Source: Flavobacterium ajazii (GTDB lineage: Bacteria; Bacteroidota; Bacteroidia; Flavobacteriales; Flavobacteriaceae). From it: DNA of 37,198 nt. Under the pieces are notes generated by a model. The model was given only the letters and a program-made list of their open reading frames with translations, was not told the DNA's origin and ran no database searches. The stretch's first letter is position 1. Every line of letters starts with the position of its first letter. This document shows, piece by piece, positions 16,572-25,780 of this stretch. The position numbers and the translations under genes are program-made. The stretch spans positions 1 to 37,198 of the forward strand of contig NZ_JAAEHL010000019.1 of the NCBI RefSeq assembly GCF_010614725.1, written 5' to 3'.

Positions 16572-16698
16572 TCATTTCGACCTTTTGGGAGAAATCACAC
16601 CAGAAGCTACGCAAAGTATGTCACCTATCTTTGTAGATTTGCGAATGTGGTTTACTTCGTTTATTCGCTATTGCTCGGCTCTCTTTCGTCAGAAATGA
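16572..16698. repeat. MITE/REP-like dispersed element
   Basis: The 188-base gap after the MBL gene contains a unit that begins TCATTTCGAC (16572-16581) with GAGAAATCACAC behind it (16589-16600) and ends with GTCAGAAATGA (16688-16698), an imperfect inverted copy of the left end. From memory, elements starting CATTTCGAC...GAGAAATCACA are dispersed in many Flavobacterium genomes. Here the right half is degenerate. No coding potential seen. Confidence 0.5.
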
Positions 16699-16728
16699 CA
16701 AGATTGAACATAAATCTGAACTAAAAAA

Positions 16729-17856
16729 ATGAAATTAAAAATTGCCTTTTTCGTACTTACCATTCTCGCTTCATTTAATGCATTCTCACAAAAGACTTAC
16801 GTCTTTTTAGGCTCATATAACAAAGATAAAACGGCAGAATCAATTCAGGTTTACCAATTAGATACCGTAAACGGAAATCTGATTAAAATAACCGGAGTGA
16901 AAAATATAATTAATCCGTCCTATTTAACCATTTCTCCAAACGGAAAATACGTGTACGCCTGTACAGATACGAAAACGCCAAATGCAGGAAGTGTAAGCAG
17001 TTTTGAATTTAATCCGGTAAACAAAACCCTTACTTTTTTAAATAAACAGGCAAGCGGAGGTGAAAACCCGGTATATGTTACCATTCATAAAAATGGAAAA
17101 TGGATTGCTAACGCTAATTACAATGAAGGAAGTGTTTCGGTTTTTCCTGTTTTAGAAAACGGAAGAATAGATTCGATAGCCCAAAATTTTAAATATACTG
17201 ATAGAAGCACTCACAAAGAAAGACAGACACGTTCTCATGTTCATTCAGCGGTATTTTCTCCTGATTTTAGTTATCTCTTTTTGCCTGATTTAGGAGCCGA
17301 TAAAATCAGATGTTATCAATTTGATGAAAAACAAAAAAAGCCTTTAACTGAAGCTAAAGTTCCATTCACAAAAACCGATTTAGAAGCGGGACCAAGGCAC
17401 TTTACTTTTCATCCGAATCAAAAATTTGGGTATTGTATTGAAGAAATGGCTGGTTACATAAGCGTTTATCAATATAAAAATGGAAGCTTAAAAAAGATTC
17501 AGCGTATCAGTACGCACCCTGATACTATAACGGAAGGTTACGCAAGCTCGGATATTCATATTTCTCCTGACGGAAAATTTTTATACGCTTCAAACAGAGG
17601 GAAAGAGAATAATATAGCTATTTTTTCTATTGATAAAAAAGGACTCTTAAAAAACATAGGGTATCAGTCTACTTTGGGCGATCATCCGAGAGTTTTTGCT
17701 CTTGATGAAACTGGAAGTTTTCTAATTGCTACAAACGTCAACTCAGGAAATGTGGTTGTTTTTAGAAGAAATAAAAAAAGTGGTCTGTTAACCAAAACAG
17801 GTGAAGAAATTAAAATGCCAAATGTTACTTGTGTAAAAATCAAACAAATTCTATAA
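16729..17856 (+). CDS. Lactonase family beta-propeller protein (6-phosphogluconolactonase/YbhE-like, 375 aa)
   Basis: Exported seven-bladed beta-propeller. MKLKIAFFVLTILASFNAFSQ is a signal peptide ending at an FSQ site. The blades show the repeats of the family: NPSYLTISPNGKYVYACTDT, NPVYVTIHKNGKWIANANYNEGSVSVFPV, AGPRHFTFHPNQKFGYCIEE, SSDIHISPDGKFLYASNRGKENNIAIF and HPRVFALDETGSFLIATNVNSGNVVVF. These match the YbhE/Pgl-type lactonase family. Because it is exported, cytosolic 6-phosphogluconolactone is an unlikely substrate; hydrolysis of another sugar lactone is more plausible. Confidence 0.87.
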   Translation: MKLKIAFFVLTILASFNAFSQKTYVFLGSYNKDKTAESIQVYQLDTVNGNLIKITGVKNIINPSYLTISPNGKYVYACTDTKTPNAGSVSSFEFNPVNKTLTFLNKQASGGENPVYVTIHKNGKWIANANYNEGSVSVFPVLENGRIDSIAQNFKYTDRSTHKERQTRSHVHSAVFSPDFSYLFLPDLGADKIRCYQFDEKQKKPLTEAKVPFTKTDLEAGPRHFTFHPNQKFGYCIEEMAGYISVYQYKNGSLKKIQRISTHPDTITEGYASSDIHISPDGKFLYASNRGKENNIAIFSIDKKGLLKNIGYQSTLGDHPRVFALDETGSFLIATNVNSGNVVVFRRNKKSGLLTKTGEEIKMPNVTCVKIKQIL

Positions 17857-17869
17857 ACTAATTTTAAGA

Positions 17870-18397
17870 ATGAAAATATCTAATTTCAATTTACAGCCGG
17901 AAATTTTAGAAAATGAAATTACAAAATTAATTCCCTTACAAGAAGAACATTTTGAAGCATTATTTGACGCAGCTTCCGACCCGTTAATTTGGGAACAGAA
18001 TCCTGTAAAAGACCGATATCAAAGAGAAGGTTTTAAAGCTTTTTTTGAAATTATAATTACAAAAAATCCATTCCTAATTCTCGATAAACAAACTAACGAA
18101 ATAATGGGAACGACAAGTTTTTATGATTACAATTCCGAAAAATCAAATATTGCAATTGGCTACACTTTTATTAAAAGAAAATATTGGGGCGGCCCTTATA
18201 ATAAATCAAACAAAAAATTACTGATCGATTATGCTTTTCAATATGTTGATTCGGTGATTTTTCATGTTGGAGCAGAAAACTTCCGTTCTCAAAAAGCCGT
18301 TTTGAAACTTGGAGCAGAAAAAATCAATGATGTGGTGTTTCAGATTAAAGGAGTTGATGTGCCTTACTACGAATATGAATTGGTAAATAGTAAATAG
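17870..18397 (+). CDS. GNAT family N-acetyltransferase, RimJ/RimL-like (175 aa)
   Basis: Acetyltransferase of the RimJ/RimL-like subgroup: ITKLIPLQEEHFEALFDAASDPLIWEQNP is the common opening, IMGTTSFYDYNSEKSNIAIGYTFIKRKYWGG carries the I-G-Y-T-x-x-x-x-x-x-W-G motif, and VGAENFRSQKAVLKLGAEK is the N-x-x-S-x-x-x-x-x-K-L-G-A motif that contacts acetyl-CoA. Substrate unknown. The last four codons and the stop lie inside a 7-bp tandem repeat (18383-18410). It lies 13 bases behind the lactonase gene. Confidence 0.87.
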   Translation: MKISNFNLQPEILENEITKLIPLQEEHFEALFDAASDPLIWEQNPVKDRYQREGFKAFFEIIITKNPFLILDKQTNEIMGTTSFYDYNSEKSNIAIGYTFIKRKYWGGPYNKSNKKLLIDYAFQYVDSVIFHVGAENFRSQKAVLKLGAEKINDVVFQIKGVDVPYYEYELVNSK

Positions 18398-18410
18398 TAA
18401 ATAGTAAATA
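18383..18410. repeat. Heptanucleotide tandem repeat (GTAAATA x4)
   Basis: Four perfect copies of GTAAATA run across the stop codon of the GNAT gene (stop at 18395-18397). Because 7 is not a multiple of 3, gain or loss of a unit would alter only the last residues of the protein. Similar heptamer arrays occur after the antiporter gene (31783-31817). Confidence 0.8.
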
Positions 18411-18415
18411 GTAAT

Positions 18416-18452
18416 ATCAATATTGAACATTAAAATTGACATTGATATTGAT
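18416..18452. terminator. Inverted repeat between convergent genes
   Basis: ATCAATAT (18416-18423) and ATATTGAT (18445-18452) form a perfect 8-bp inverted repeat in the short space between the + strand GNAT and the - strand peptidase. It could act as a weak bidirectional terminator. The stem is all A/T apart from two G-C pairs, with a 21-base loop, so confidence is low. Confidence 0.3.
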
Positions 18453-18465
18453 GTTGAAAATGTTA

Positions 18466-19311
18466 TTATATCTCATCAAAAGTATTGCCCTGATGGATAT
18501 CACCGCTGTTATATCCTTTTTTAAACCAGTACATTCGTTGTTCAGAGGTACCATGGGTAAATGAGTCCGGTACTACATGCCCTTGCATTTTGCTTTGGAT
18601 GGCATCATCACCAACAGCATGTGCAGCGCTCAGTGCTTCCTCAATATCCCCTTCATCCAGGTTTTGTTTGTTATAATGTGCCCATACACCCGCATAAAAA
18701 TCGGCTTGAAGCTCTAGTGCTACAGATAGTTTGTTAGCAGCAGCTTCGCTTTTCCCTTCCTGTTCTTCACGCATTTTGGCAGAGGTGCCCAGTAAAGTTT
18801 GCACATGATGGCCAATCTCGTGGGCGATAACGTAGGCTATTGCAAAATCACCGCCTTTTGCACCAAATTTGGTTTTTAGTTCTTCAAAAAAATCAAGGTC
18901 CATATATACTTTTTGGTCACCAGGACAATAAAAAGGACCTGAAGCAGACGAGGCACCGCCACAGGCAGTTTGTACAGATCCTCTAAAAAGAACAAGCTTC
19001 GGCTCTTTATATGTCATTCCGTTTTCTTCAAAAATTTTTCCCCAGATATCTTCAGTATAAGCTAAGGTTACTTTAACAAAATCCCCCATTTCTTTATCTT
19101 CTGCACTTAGAGGTGCAGCTGCTTCTGTTTGAGGTTGATTTCCCTGTAGCTGCTCCAGTACCGGAGTAATTAGTTTGGCATTTTCACCGCCAAAAACATT
19201 CACTAATAAGATAATAATACCAAGAATACCTCCGCCAAGTACGGCTTTGCCTCCGGATATTGAACGTCTGTCTTCAACATTGTCACTTTGTCTTTTGCCT
19301 AACCATTTCAT
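18466..19311 (-). CDS. Neutral zinc metallopeptidase, YpfJ family (281 aa)
   Basis: Membrane-anchored zinc peptidase of the YpfJ-like family. The start MKWLGKRQSDNVEDRR matches the conserved M-x-W-x-G-R-x-x-S-x-N-V-E-D-R-R opening. A single membrane helix lies at ~22-41. CGGASSASGPFYCPGDQKVYMDL is the conserved region before the catalytic HEIGHH (residues 164-169), and ELQADFYAGVWA supplies the third, downstream ligand region. Length is normal for the family. Physiological substrate unknown. Confidence 0.9.
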   Translation of the reverse strand: MKWLGKRQSDNVEDRRSISGGKAVLGGGILGIIILLVNVFGGENAKLITPVLEQLQGNQPQTEAAAPLSAEDKEMGDFVKVTLAYTEDIWGKIFEENGMTYKEPKLVLFRGSVQTACGGASSASGPFYCPGDQKVYMDLDFFEELKTKFGAKGGDFAIAYVIAHEIGHHVQTLLGTSAKMREEQEGKSEAAANKLSVALELQADFYAGVWAHYNKQNLDEGDIEEALSAAHAVGDDAIQSKMQGHVVPDSFTHGTSEQRMYWFKKGYNSGDIHQGNTFDEI

Positions 19312-19404
19312 AAGATATTATTTTTAAGCTGGTTTATGATTTGTGGATAACGAATTTATATTTTTTTTGTAATAAATTATCGGTCGGAACAATTTAGTTA
19401 TGAA

Positions 19405-22400
19405 CTAAATCAGCCATTTGAGTAAAATAGTTTCAATAACTCCCTTCATAATTGGTTTAGCAATATAATCATTCATTCCTGCCAACAGGCATTTGTCGCG
19501 TTCTTCTTTTTCTGCACCAGCTGTTACGGCAATAATAGGAATTTTTTCGCCTTTAAGCGTGTTGCGTAATATTTTGGTAGTTTCATAACCGTTCATAACA
19601 GGCATCTGGATATCCATAAAAATTAAATCTGGTGTAATGCTTTCAAACTGAAGAAGTGCCTCATGACCATTCTCGCTGCCATAAATACTACTTTCCGGGC
19701 AAAGGTTTTTAAGAATTGTTTTTAAAAGCAGCATGTTCACCTTATTATCTTCCACAATCATAAAAACCGGGTTTTGTGCTGGCAGTAAAGTTGGGACTGC
19801 AGGGAAATCATTATCTTGGATTATGTTTTTTTCGTTTGGGTTCTCATGGCTTGTCAGGAGTTTCAGGTCAAAATAAAAGGTACTCCCTTCTCCAATATTA
19901 CTTTCAAGCTGCAGATGACTGTTCATTAACGCCAGGAGCTGGTTCGAAATTGTAAGACCTAGTCCGGTACCGCCAAATTTTCGGGTAGTTGAACCGTCTT
20001 CCTGTGAAAAAGCTTTAAAAATTTTGGACTGGTTTTCTTCCAGAATTCCTATACCCGTATCTGTAACTGCAAAACGCAGGGTGTAGAGCGCTTCATGGCT
20101 TTCTATTATAGTGACATCGAGCCTGATTAATCCTTTTGGAGTAAATTTGACAGCATTTGACAATAAATTGATTAGTATTTGTTTTAGGCGTACAATGTCG
20201 GTACGGATATATTGCGGCACATTCGTTGCAATATGAAGCTCAAGGTTAAGGTTCTTGAGGTTAGCTTCATACCGAATAAGATCGAACGTTTGCTCCAATA
20301 ATTTTTTGATGTCATAAAGGTCTATAAACAATTCCAGTTTACCCGCTTCAATTTTAGAAAAATCCAGAATATCATTGATGATTTCCAAAAGTGAATGTGC
20401 TGACTGGTTGATAGTAGTCATGTATTTTTCCTGTATAGGGGCAAGGTCGGTTTTCATGAGTAGGTTGGTAAAACCGATAATACCATTCAGAGGGGTTCTT
20501 ATTTCATGTGACATATTGGCAAGAAATTCCGATTTCGATTTATTGGCTGCTTCTGCCAGCTGCTTGGCTTTTATAGCATCTTCTGTTTGCTTCTTAGTAG
20601 TAATATCGAAATAGATACCTCCAACAAATTCAATTTCATCACCTTTTTTAATGACATCCCCAAATTCCTCTATCCAGATGTATTCTCCGCTTTTTCGTTT
20701 AATTCGATAAGTATTGTGTAATGGTTTTCCTTGTTGTAAATTTTGCACCTGATTATGAATCACATCTTCCTTGTCGTCAGGGTGAATAAGCGATAAAAAA
20801 GAAAGGTTATGTTCCAGGAATTCGATTTTAGAATAACCTGTAAGGTTTAGGATCTGGTCGTTCAGGAATATTTTGGTAGAAAAAGCATCAAATTTAGACA
20901 GATAGACTGTCCCGGGGATATTATTGGTAATTAATTTAAACTTCTCCTCACTTTCAAGGATTTTGCCCTGATTTCGGTTTCGTTCAAGAGCAGATGAAAT
21001 ATTATTGGCAAGGGTCTGGAAAATGTAAATTTCTTCTTCAGACCATTTGTGTTCACTGTGGCAGTCATCAAAACCAATAAAGCCGCTAAAAACATCATGC
21101 ACATACAAAGGAAGAATCAATATTGATTTGATGTTGTGCATCTCCAGTAAATTTTTAAAAAAAGAACCTTCGTCAAGCAACCGAGTCAGGGTATTCAGGA
21201 TTTTCTTGTTTTCGGCTTTTTCAACAATCTCTTTTAAATTGGTTTCGGTAAATTTTTGAAGAATAATGTTTTTGTCCAGATCTTTGGATCGCGACCATTT
21301 GTATTTTTGAGTGATGGTATTGGTTTCAAAGTCCTTCTCATAATAATAAATATGATCGGCATGAGCTACCTTTCCTATAATGTTATAGGTCTCCTGAAAC
21401 ATTTCCTCAGTCGTCTTGCTTAATAAAAATTTCTCTGTACAAAGAGCCAATGCAGACAGGAGCTGGCTTTTAAGTTCCAGTTTACGTTCGGCTTTGAGAC
21501 GCATTTGGGATGAAATGGCAAGTGAGATGACATCTGAAATCGTACGGGCGTAATTAATATCTTCATTGTCCCATATCCTTTTCTTTTTGGTACTTTCAAA
21601 GCAAATTACTCCAGCCAGACGCCCACTAAAAAAAACAGGTACATCCAGCATAGAAATAACCCTGTTCTGAATAAAATATTCTTTTTGGAACTCGGAGGTC
21701 TCTATCTTGTTAAAAACATCAGGAGCATTGATGATAGCTTTTTTTTGTAAAGTCTCAAAATAAATAGGGTGTGAGGCCTTGTCGAGTATATGCGTATTGT
21801 GAAAATTAGATTTATCCTCACTGTAAAGATTTTTGCAGATAAGGGTATCATGACTATATTTCCAGAAACTGATTCGGTTGGCTTTTGAAACAGAGGCTTC
21901 TTTAATGATAAAATCAATTAAAACATGCAGATTATCATAATTGCTAAAGTCGGTTGTAGATAGTTTTTTTGTTGAATGGGTGTACGATTCAATTTTTTCA
22001 AGTCTGATTCTTTTTTCGTTTTCGTTGTTTTTAAGTTCCGTAATATCCCGGGCAATACCGGCAAAACCTACAACTTGTCCCGAATCATTTTTCTGTGTAA
22101 TAACTTTTTGCGAAATCCAGATAGCATCCCCGTTTTTCTTTAAAATAGGAAATTCAATAGTGTCGTAATTAAATTTATTTTCTTCAAGGTTTTCATAAAA
22201 ATCAGCAACCTTTTTTCGGTAATCAGGATGGATGAAATTAGAATAATGGGTATCAATAACTTCTTTTTCAGTATATTCAAGTACAGAAAAAGCAAAATCA
22301 TTGATAAAGGTAAAATTTCCGTTCGTATCAATTTCAAAAATAATATCTGCAGCGGACTGAATCAGGTTTTTGTACTGATCTTTTATTTTGATTTGTTCCG

Positions 22401-23442
22401 TAATATCCTGTCCTATGCCTATAATCAGATCTTCGGTAAAACGTTTGTCTTTCCATTGAATGTACTTGTACTCGCCGTTTTTACATTTTAATTTTCTAGC
22501 ATAAGATACACTATCCTGATAGTTGTCCCAAAATTGTTCACCAATGAAATCCGGATCTTCGGTAAGTTTCCAAAAGCCCATTCCCATTACTTCATCAGGG
22601 GTATATCCAAGTATTTCGGTAATAGATTCACTGCAAAAAATAAGTTCTCCTTTTTTGTTGCAGGCAAGTGTGAGTGAATTTCCTTTGTGAACTATTTCAT
22701 TGGTAAACCTGAAATTATCACGTGTATTTAAAAAAATGGCGTATTTAACGTGATTAATTACAAAAATGACCAGACAGAACGACAATAGTAAAACAGAAGA
22801 TTTTAGCGGAATAGAATTAAAAACAAGGTTTACAATGTTATAAATAAATACAGCAGCGGCAAAACCGCGGTAAATTTGTATAGGCCTCAGGATGCTGTAT
22901 GAAAAGTAAAAAGAAATTAAGAAAGCAATTATTGGTACATTGTCATTTGGGTAAATAATGATATTGCGCGCAATATGAGTTGTAAACAATAAAAAAATAC
23001 TAATAAAAATGACACCAACTTTATTTTTGAACGATTCAATTTTATGACTTAAAAAATAAAGTAATAAGATAAAAAATCCGATAGAAAGATTGACTGCCAA
23101 AAGGCTTTTTGACCTTATTTTAAAAATTTCATTGATGATTTCGATTACAATGATTGTAATACCGAAAAATAAAAGATAAAGCTGATATTCCTTGTGAGTA
23201 ACTTCTTTTTCTTTGTTTTTTTCAATAAAGGAACCGATTTGTTTTTTGATATTAAAAAAATGGTAAACCAGAAGTCCCAGAAACAAACAAAGGCATAATC
23301 CCAAAAGAATAAGTTTTGGGATATAATGAAAAATGAGGTTTGGATAGGAAATTGACTGTAGTTGCAATGATAGTTCCAGAACATTACCGAAAATGGTAAG
23401 ACCTGAAAAACCAAAGCCATGAAAACTGCAGCTTCCTACCAT
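19405..23442 (-). CDS. Hybrid sensor histidine kinase/response regulator with PAS and GAF domains (1345 aa)
   Basis: Large membrane-bound hybrid kinase. The N-terminal ~230 residues hold several hydrophobic helices (first at ~40-62, then ~87-107, ~115-133, ~143-160 and others). Next come two PAS domains (~255-355, EILGYTPDEVMGMGFW; ~360-480, VLEYTEKEVIDTHYSNFIHPD), two GAF-like domains (~500-650 and ~665-830), a third PAS (~840-960, LTGYSKIEFLEHNLSFLSLIHPDD) and HisKA with SHEIRTPLNG (phospho-His near 979). HATPase follows (LINLLSNAVKFTP; DTGIGI; GGTGLGLTIS), then a receiver domain with LIFMDIQMPVMNG (Asp near 1277). No separate response regulator or HPt gene is nearby. It starts 37 bases after the membrane-protein gene and is probably cotranscribed with it. 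Confidence 0.92.
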   Translation of the reverse strand: MVGSCSFHGFGFSGLTIFGNVLELSLQLQSISYPNLIFHYIPKLILLGLCLCLFLGLLVYHFFNIKKQIGSFIEKNKEKEVTHKEYQLYLLFFGITIIVIEIINEIFKIRSKSLLAVNLSIGFFILLLYFLSHKIESFKNKVGVIFISIFLLFTTHIARNIIIYPNDNVPIIAFLISFYFSYSILRPIQIYRGFAAAVFIYNIVNLVFNSIPLKSSVLLLSFCLVIFVINHVKYAIFLNTRDNFRFTNEIVHKGNSLTLACNKKGELIFCSESITEILGYTPDEVMGMGFWKLTEDPDFIGEQFWDNYQDSVSYARKLKCKNGEYKYIQWKDKRFTEDLIIGIGQDITEQIKIKDQYKNLIQSAADIIFEIDTNGNFTFINDFAFSVLEYTEKEVIDTHYSNFIHPDYRKKVADFYENLEENKFNYDTIEFPILKKNGDAIWISQKVITQKNDSGQVVGFAGIARDITELKNNENEKRIRLEKIESYTHSTKKLSTTDFSNYDNLHVLIDFIIKEASVSKANRISFWKYSHDTLICKNLYSEDKSNFHNTHILDKASHPIYFETLQKKAIINAPDVFNKIETSEFQKEYFIQNRVISMLDVPVFFSGRLAGVICFESTKKKRIWDNEDINYARTISDVISLAISSQMRLKAERKLELKSQLLSALALCTEKFLLSKTTEEMFQETYNIIGKVAHADHIYYYEKDFETNTITQKYKWSRSKDLDKNIILQKFTETNLKEIVEKAENKKILNTLTRLLDEGSFFKNLLEMHNIKSILILPLYVHDVFSGFIGFDDCHSEHKWSEEEIYIFQTLANNISSALERNRNQGKILESEEKFKLITNNIPGTVYLSKFDAFSTKIFLNDQILNLTGYSKIEFLEHNLSFLSLIHPDDKEDVIHNQVQNLQQGKPLHNTYRIKRKSGEYIWIEEFGDVIKKGDEIEFVGGIYFDITTKKQTEDAIKAKQLAEAANKSKSEFLANMSHEIRTPLNGIIGFTNLLMKTDLAPIQEKYMTTINQSAHSLLEIINDILDFSKIEAGKLELFIDLYDIKKLLEQTFDLIRYEANLKNLNLELHIATNVPQYIRTDIVRLKQILINLLSNAVKFTPKGLIRLDVTIIESHEALYTLRFAVTDTGIGILEENQSKIFKAFSQEDGSTTRKFGGTGLGLTISNQLLALMNSHLQLESNIGEGSTFYFDLKLLTSHENPNEKNIIQDNDFPAVPTLLPAQNPVFMIVEDNKVNMLLLKTILKNLCPESSIYGSENGHEALLQFESITPDLIFMDIQMPVMNGYETTKILRNTLKGEKIPIIAVTAGAEKEERDKCLLAGMNDYIAKPIMKGVIETILLKWLI

Positions 23443-23479
23443 AGAGATTTGTGGTTGATGTTCTTAAATAGTACCTGTG

Positions 23480-24271
23480 TTATTCCGAATCAGACTGGCC
23501 TATAGAATCGATAGAATCCTGTTTCTCAATTCCAATAATAGCACTATAAATCGCATATTTTACAGAATAATTAATAGGAATCGTAAACACCACACCAATA
23601 CAACATCCAATAAAACCAACAAGGGAACCAATGAAGGCAACGATAAATAGAAGAGCTATTACTACAGGTTGTTTGCTCACAATAGTAATACTCGATTTTA
23701 TAGCATCTTTTGTATTCAGGTTTCCAAAAACAATTAAGGGAATCGTTAATGATGTAAATAGCGAAATTGCAAGTGATATTAAAGTATCAATAAAAATAAT
23801 TCCTATAAAATTAAACCCAACTGAAATTAGGCCAGTCAGGAGACTTATTAACAAAGAAGCAATAAAAATTCTAGAAAAATAGGGTGCTTTGTAATAAATG
23901 AAAATCGTAGAAAAATTAAAAGTTTCGTCTTTTTCAGCACATTCGGCCATTTTTAAAAAGCCAGCTGTAAAAGGACCAAAAATAGCAGTTAAACCTACAA
24001 GAACACCCAAGGAAATCAGAAGTGAATCTGATGTTGGTTCTTGTTTTAGGAGGGACTCTATAAACTCTTTGTTAAGATTTTCAACTCCATATATTTTGGC
24101 GAAGATACCTCCTCCCAAAAAAAAGGATAGTATGGAAACGACCAATAAAATAAGTCCTGCGTAAATGGCTATTTTTTTATAATTTTCGAAAGTATGGGTG
24201 AAAACTTCTGAAAAATCTAGGTTATAACCTTTGTTTTTTATCTCTTCGATTTGATTAAGGGTAGACTTCAT
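23480..24271 (-). CDS. Hypothetical polytopic membrane protein (263 aa)
   Basis: I do not recognise the family with certainty. A hydrophilic ~30-residue start (NLDFSEVFTHTFENYKK) precedes about six hydrophobic segments (~33-55, ~84-104, ~132-152, ~154-178, ~200-225, ~225-248), and a short acidic tail ends in GQSDSE. The pattern of an N-terminal segment reading like F-x-x-T-F-x-x-Y-K-K followed by Gly-rich helices resembles small permease-like or DUF975-type proteins. It lies directly upstream of the hybrid kinase gene, so a sensory or accessory role is possible but unproven. Confidence 0.6.
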   Translation of the reverse strand: MKSTLNQIEEIKNKGYNLDFSEVFTHTFENYKKIAIYAGLILLVVSILSFFLGGGIFAKIYGVENLNKEFIESLLKQEPTSDSLLISLGVLVGLTAIFGPFTAGFLKMAECAEKDETFNFSTIFIYYKAPYFSRIFIASLLISLLTGLISVGFNFIGIIFIDTLISLAISLFTSLTIPLIVFGNLNTKDAIKSSITIVSKQPVVIALLFIVAFIGSLVGFIGCCIGVVFTIPINYSVKYAIYSAIIGIEKQDSIDSIGQSDSE

Positions 24272-24376
24272 ATCTGGTAAAATTGTAGTAAACTATTTAG
24301 GTTTTTAGGTTGAAATTTAAACGTAAATATAAATGTTTTTAATCAATTTTATAAGAGTCTGTCTTGTAATTATTGG

Positions 24377-25705
24377 CTATAGCCAGTCTAATAATCTTCG
24401 TATGCTTTTTAATTTATCTTTATAAGGGGCATAACGCATAGGAAAATCAAGCCAATTGGCTTTTTTGACTATGGATTTATGATGTGTAAAGGTATCAAAA
24501 CTGAGTTTTCCATGGTAAGCACCCATACCGCTGTGCCCAACACCTCCAAAAGGAAGTCTTTTGTTCGAAAAATGAATGATAGTATCGTTGATACAGCCGC
24601 CTCCAAATGAATAACGTGAAATCATTTTTTTGGAAAAAGAATCATTTTCGCTAAAAATATAAAGGGCAAGAGGCTTTTCATATTTGGGGATAATAACATC
24701 AATATCCTGTTCGGACTCATAAGACAGGATAGGGAGAACCGGGCCAAAAATTTCTTCAGCCATAATTTTACTGTCGAGTTCAGGTTCATCAATAAGGGTA
24801 GGAGCTATGTAAAGGTCAGCAGCATCAGATTCTCCTCCAAAAAACACCTTTTCGGGGGCAATCATATCTGTCAGACGCACCCAGTTTTTAGTGTTGATGA
24901 TACGGGCATAATCAGGGGAATCTTGTATTTTTTTGCCATAAGCCTGAATGATTTCTTCAATGAGGTATGTGATAAAATTTATTTTCATGTCTTTTTGGAC
25001 CAAAATATAATCAGGGGCAATGCAGGTTTGTCCGGCATTAATGAATTTTCCCCAGACAATACGCTTGGCAGCAAGTCTCAAGTCGGCGGTTTCATCAATA
25101 ATGCATGGATTTTTACCACCTAATTCCAATGTTACAGGAGTTAGATGTTCGGCAGCGGCTTTTGCTACAATTTTGCCCACAGCAACACTTCCGGTAAAGA
25201 AAATATAATCCCAGCGTTTTGACAGAAGTTTTTCTGAAGCTTCAATCCCTCCCTGAATAACTTCGACATGATTGATATGAAATGATTTTTCGATGATTTT
25301 GGCAATGATGGCAGAAGTATGAGGAGTAAGTTCAGAAGGTTTTAGTACAACTCTGTTTCCCGCTGCTACAGCAGAAATTAAAGGACATAAAGCCAATTGA
25401 AAAGGATAATTCCAGGGAGCAATGACTAAAACATCTCCATAAGGCTCTTTATAGATATAATCAGAGGAAGGAAAATTAAGCAGTGAAGGAAAAACACGTT
25501 GAGGTTTTGCCCATGTATTTATATTTTTGATAGTCGTTTTTAGTTCTGAAACAACATAATTTGTTTCAGTTAAAACGGCTTCAAATTCCGGTTTTTTAAA
25601 ATCATCATATAAGGCTTTTATAATCAGGTCCTCATCTTTCTGTATATTAAAAAGTAATTTTTTAAGCGTTTCTTTTCGGTACTTTATATCGTTTTTATAG
25701 TCCAT
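24377..25705 (-). CDS. Aldehyde dehydrogenase, class 3 (ALDH3-like, 442 aa)
   Basis: NAD(P)-dependent aldehyde dehydrogenase of the short class-3 type. VLVIAPWNYPFQLALCPLISAVAAGN and VVLKPSELTPHTS are the cofactor-binding signatures, TLELGGKNP holds the general base Glu194, and NAGQTCIAPDY the nucleophile Cys228. The C-terminal GGCINDTIIHFSNKRLPFGGVGHSGMGAYHGKLSFDTFTHHKS is characteristic of ALDH3 (CALDH/fatty-aldehyde type). Length (442) fits. Likely oxidises medium- to long-chain aldehydes to acids. Confidence 0.93.
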   Translation of the reverse strand: MDYKNDIKYRKETLKKLLFNIQKDEDLIIKALYDDFKKPEFEAVLTETNYVVSELKTTIKNINTWAKPQRVFPSLLNFPSSDYIYKEPYGDVLVIAPWNYPFQLALCPLISAVAAGNRVVLKPSELTPHTSAIIAKIIEKSFHINHVEVIQGGIEASEKLLSKRWDYIFFTGSVAVGKIVAKAAAEHLTPVTLELGGKNPCIIDETADLRLAAKRIVWGKFINAGQTCIAPDYILVQKDMKINFITYLIEEIIQAYGKKIQDSPDYARIINTKNWVRLTDMIAPEKVFFGGESDAADLYIAPTLIDEPELDSKIMAEEIFGPVLPILSYESEQDIDVIIPKYEKPLALYIFSENDSFSKKMISRYSFGGGCINDTIIHFSNKRLPFGGVGHSGMGAYHGKLSFDTFTHHKSIVKKANWLDFPMRYAPYKDKLKSIRRLLDWL

Positions 25706-25780
25706 TTTAGTGAAAACTTAAATTTTGGCTATGCAAGTTAACAGATATAAATTGAAAATCTGACAATTAAATCATAAAAA

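Noticed and set aside
18383..18410. CRISPR-like repeat array
   Set aside because: The units are 7 bases without spacers, so it is a simple tandem repeat and not a CRISPR array.
19392..19410. Palindrome ATTTAGTT-ATG-AACTAAAT as kinase terminator
   Set aside because: It overlaps the kinase stop codon, is almost entirely A/T and has no T run behind it on the - strand. Noted only as a possible weak stem-loop.
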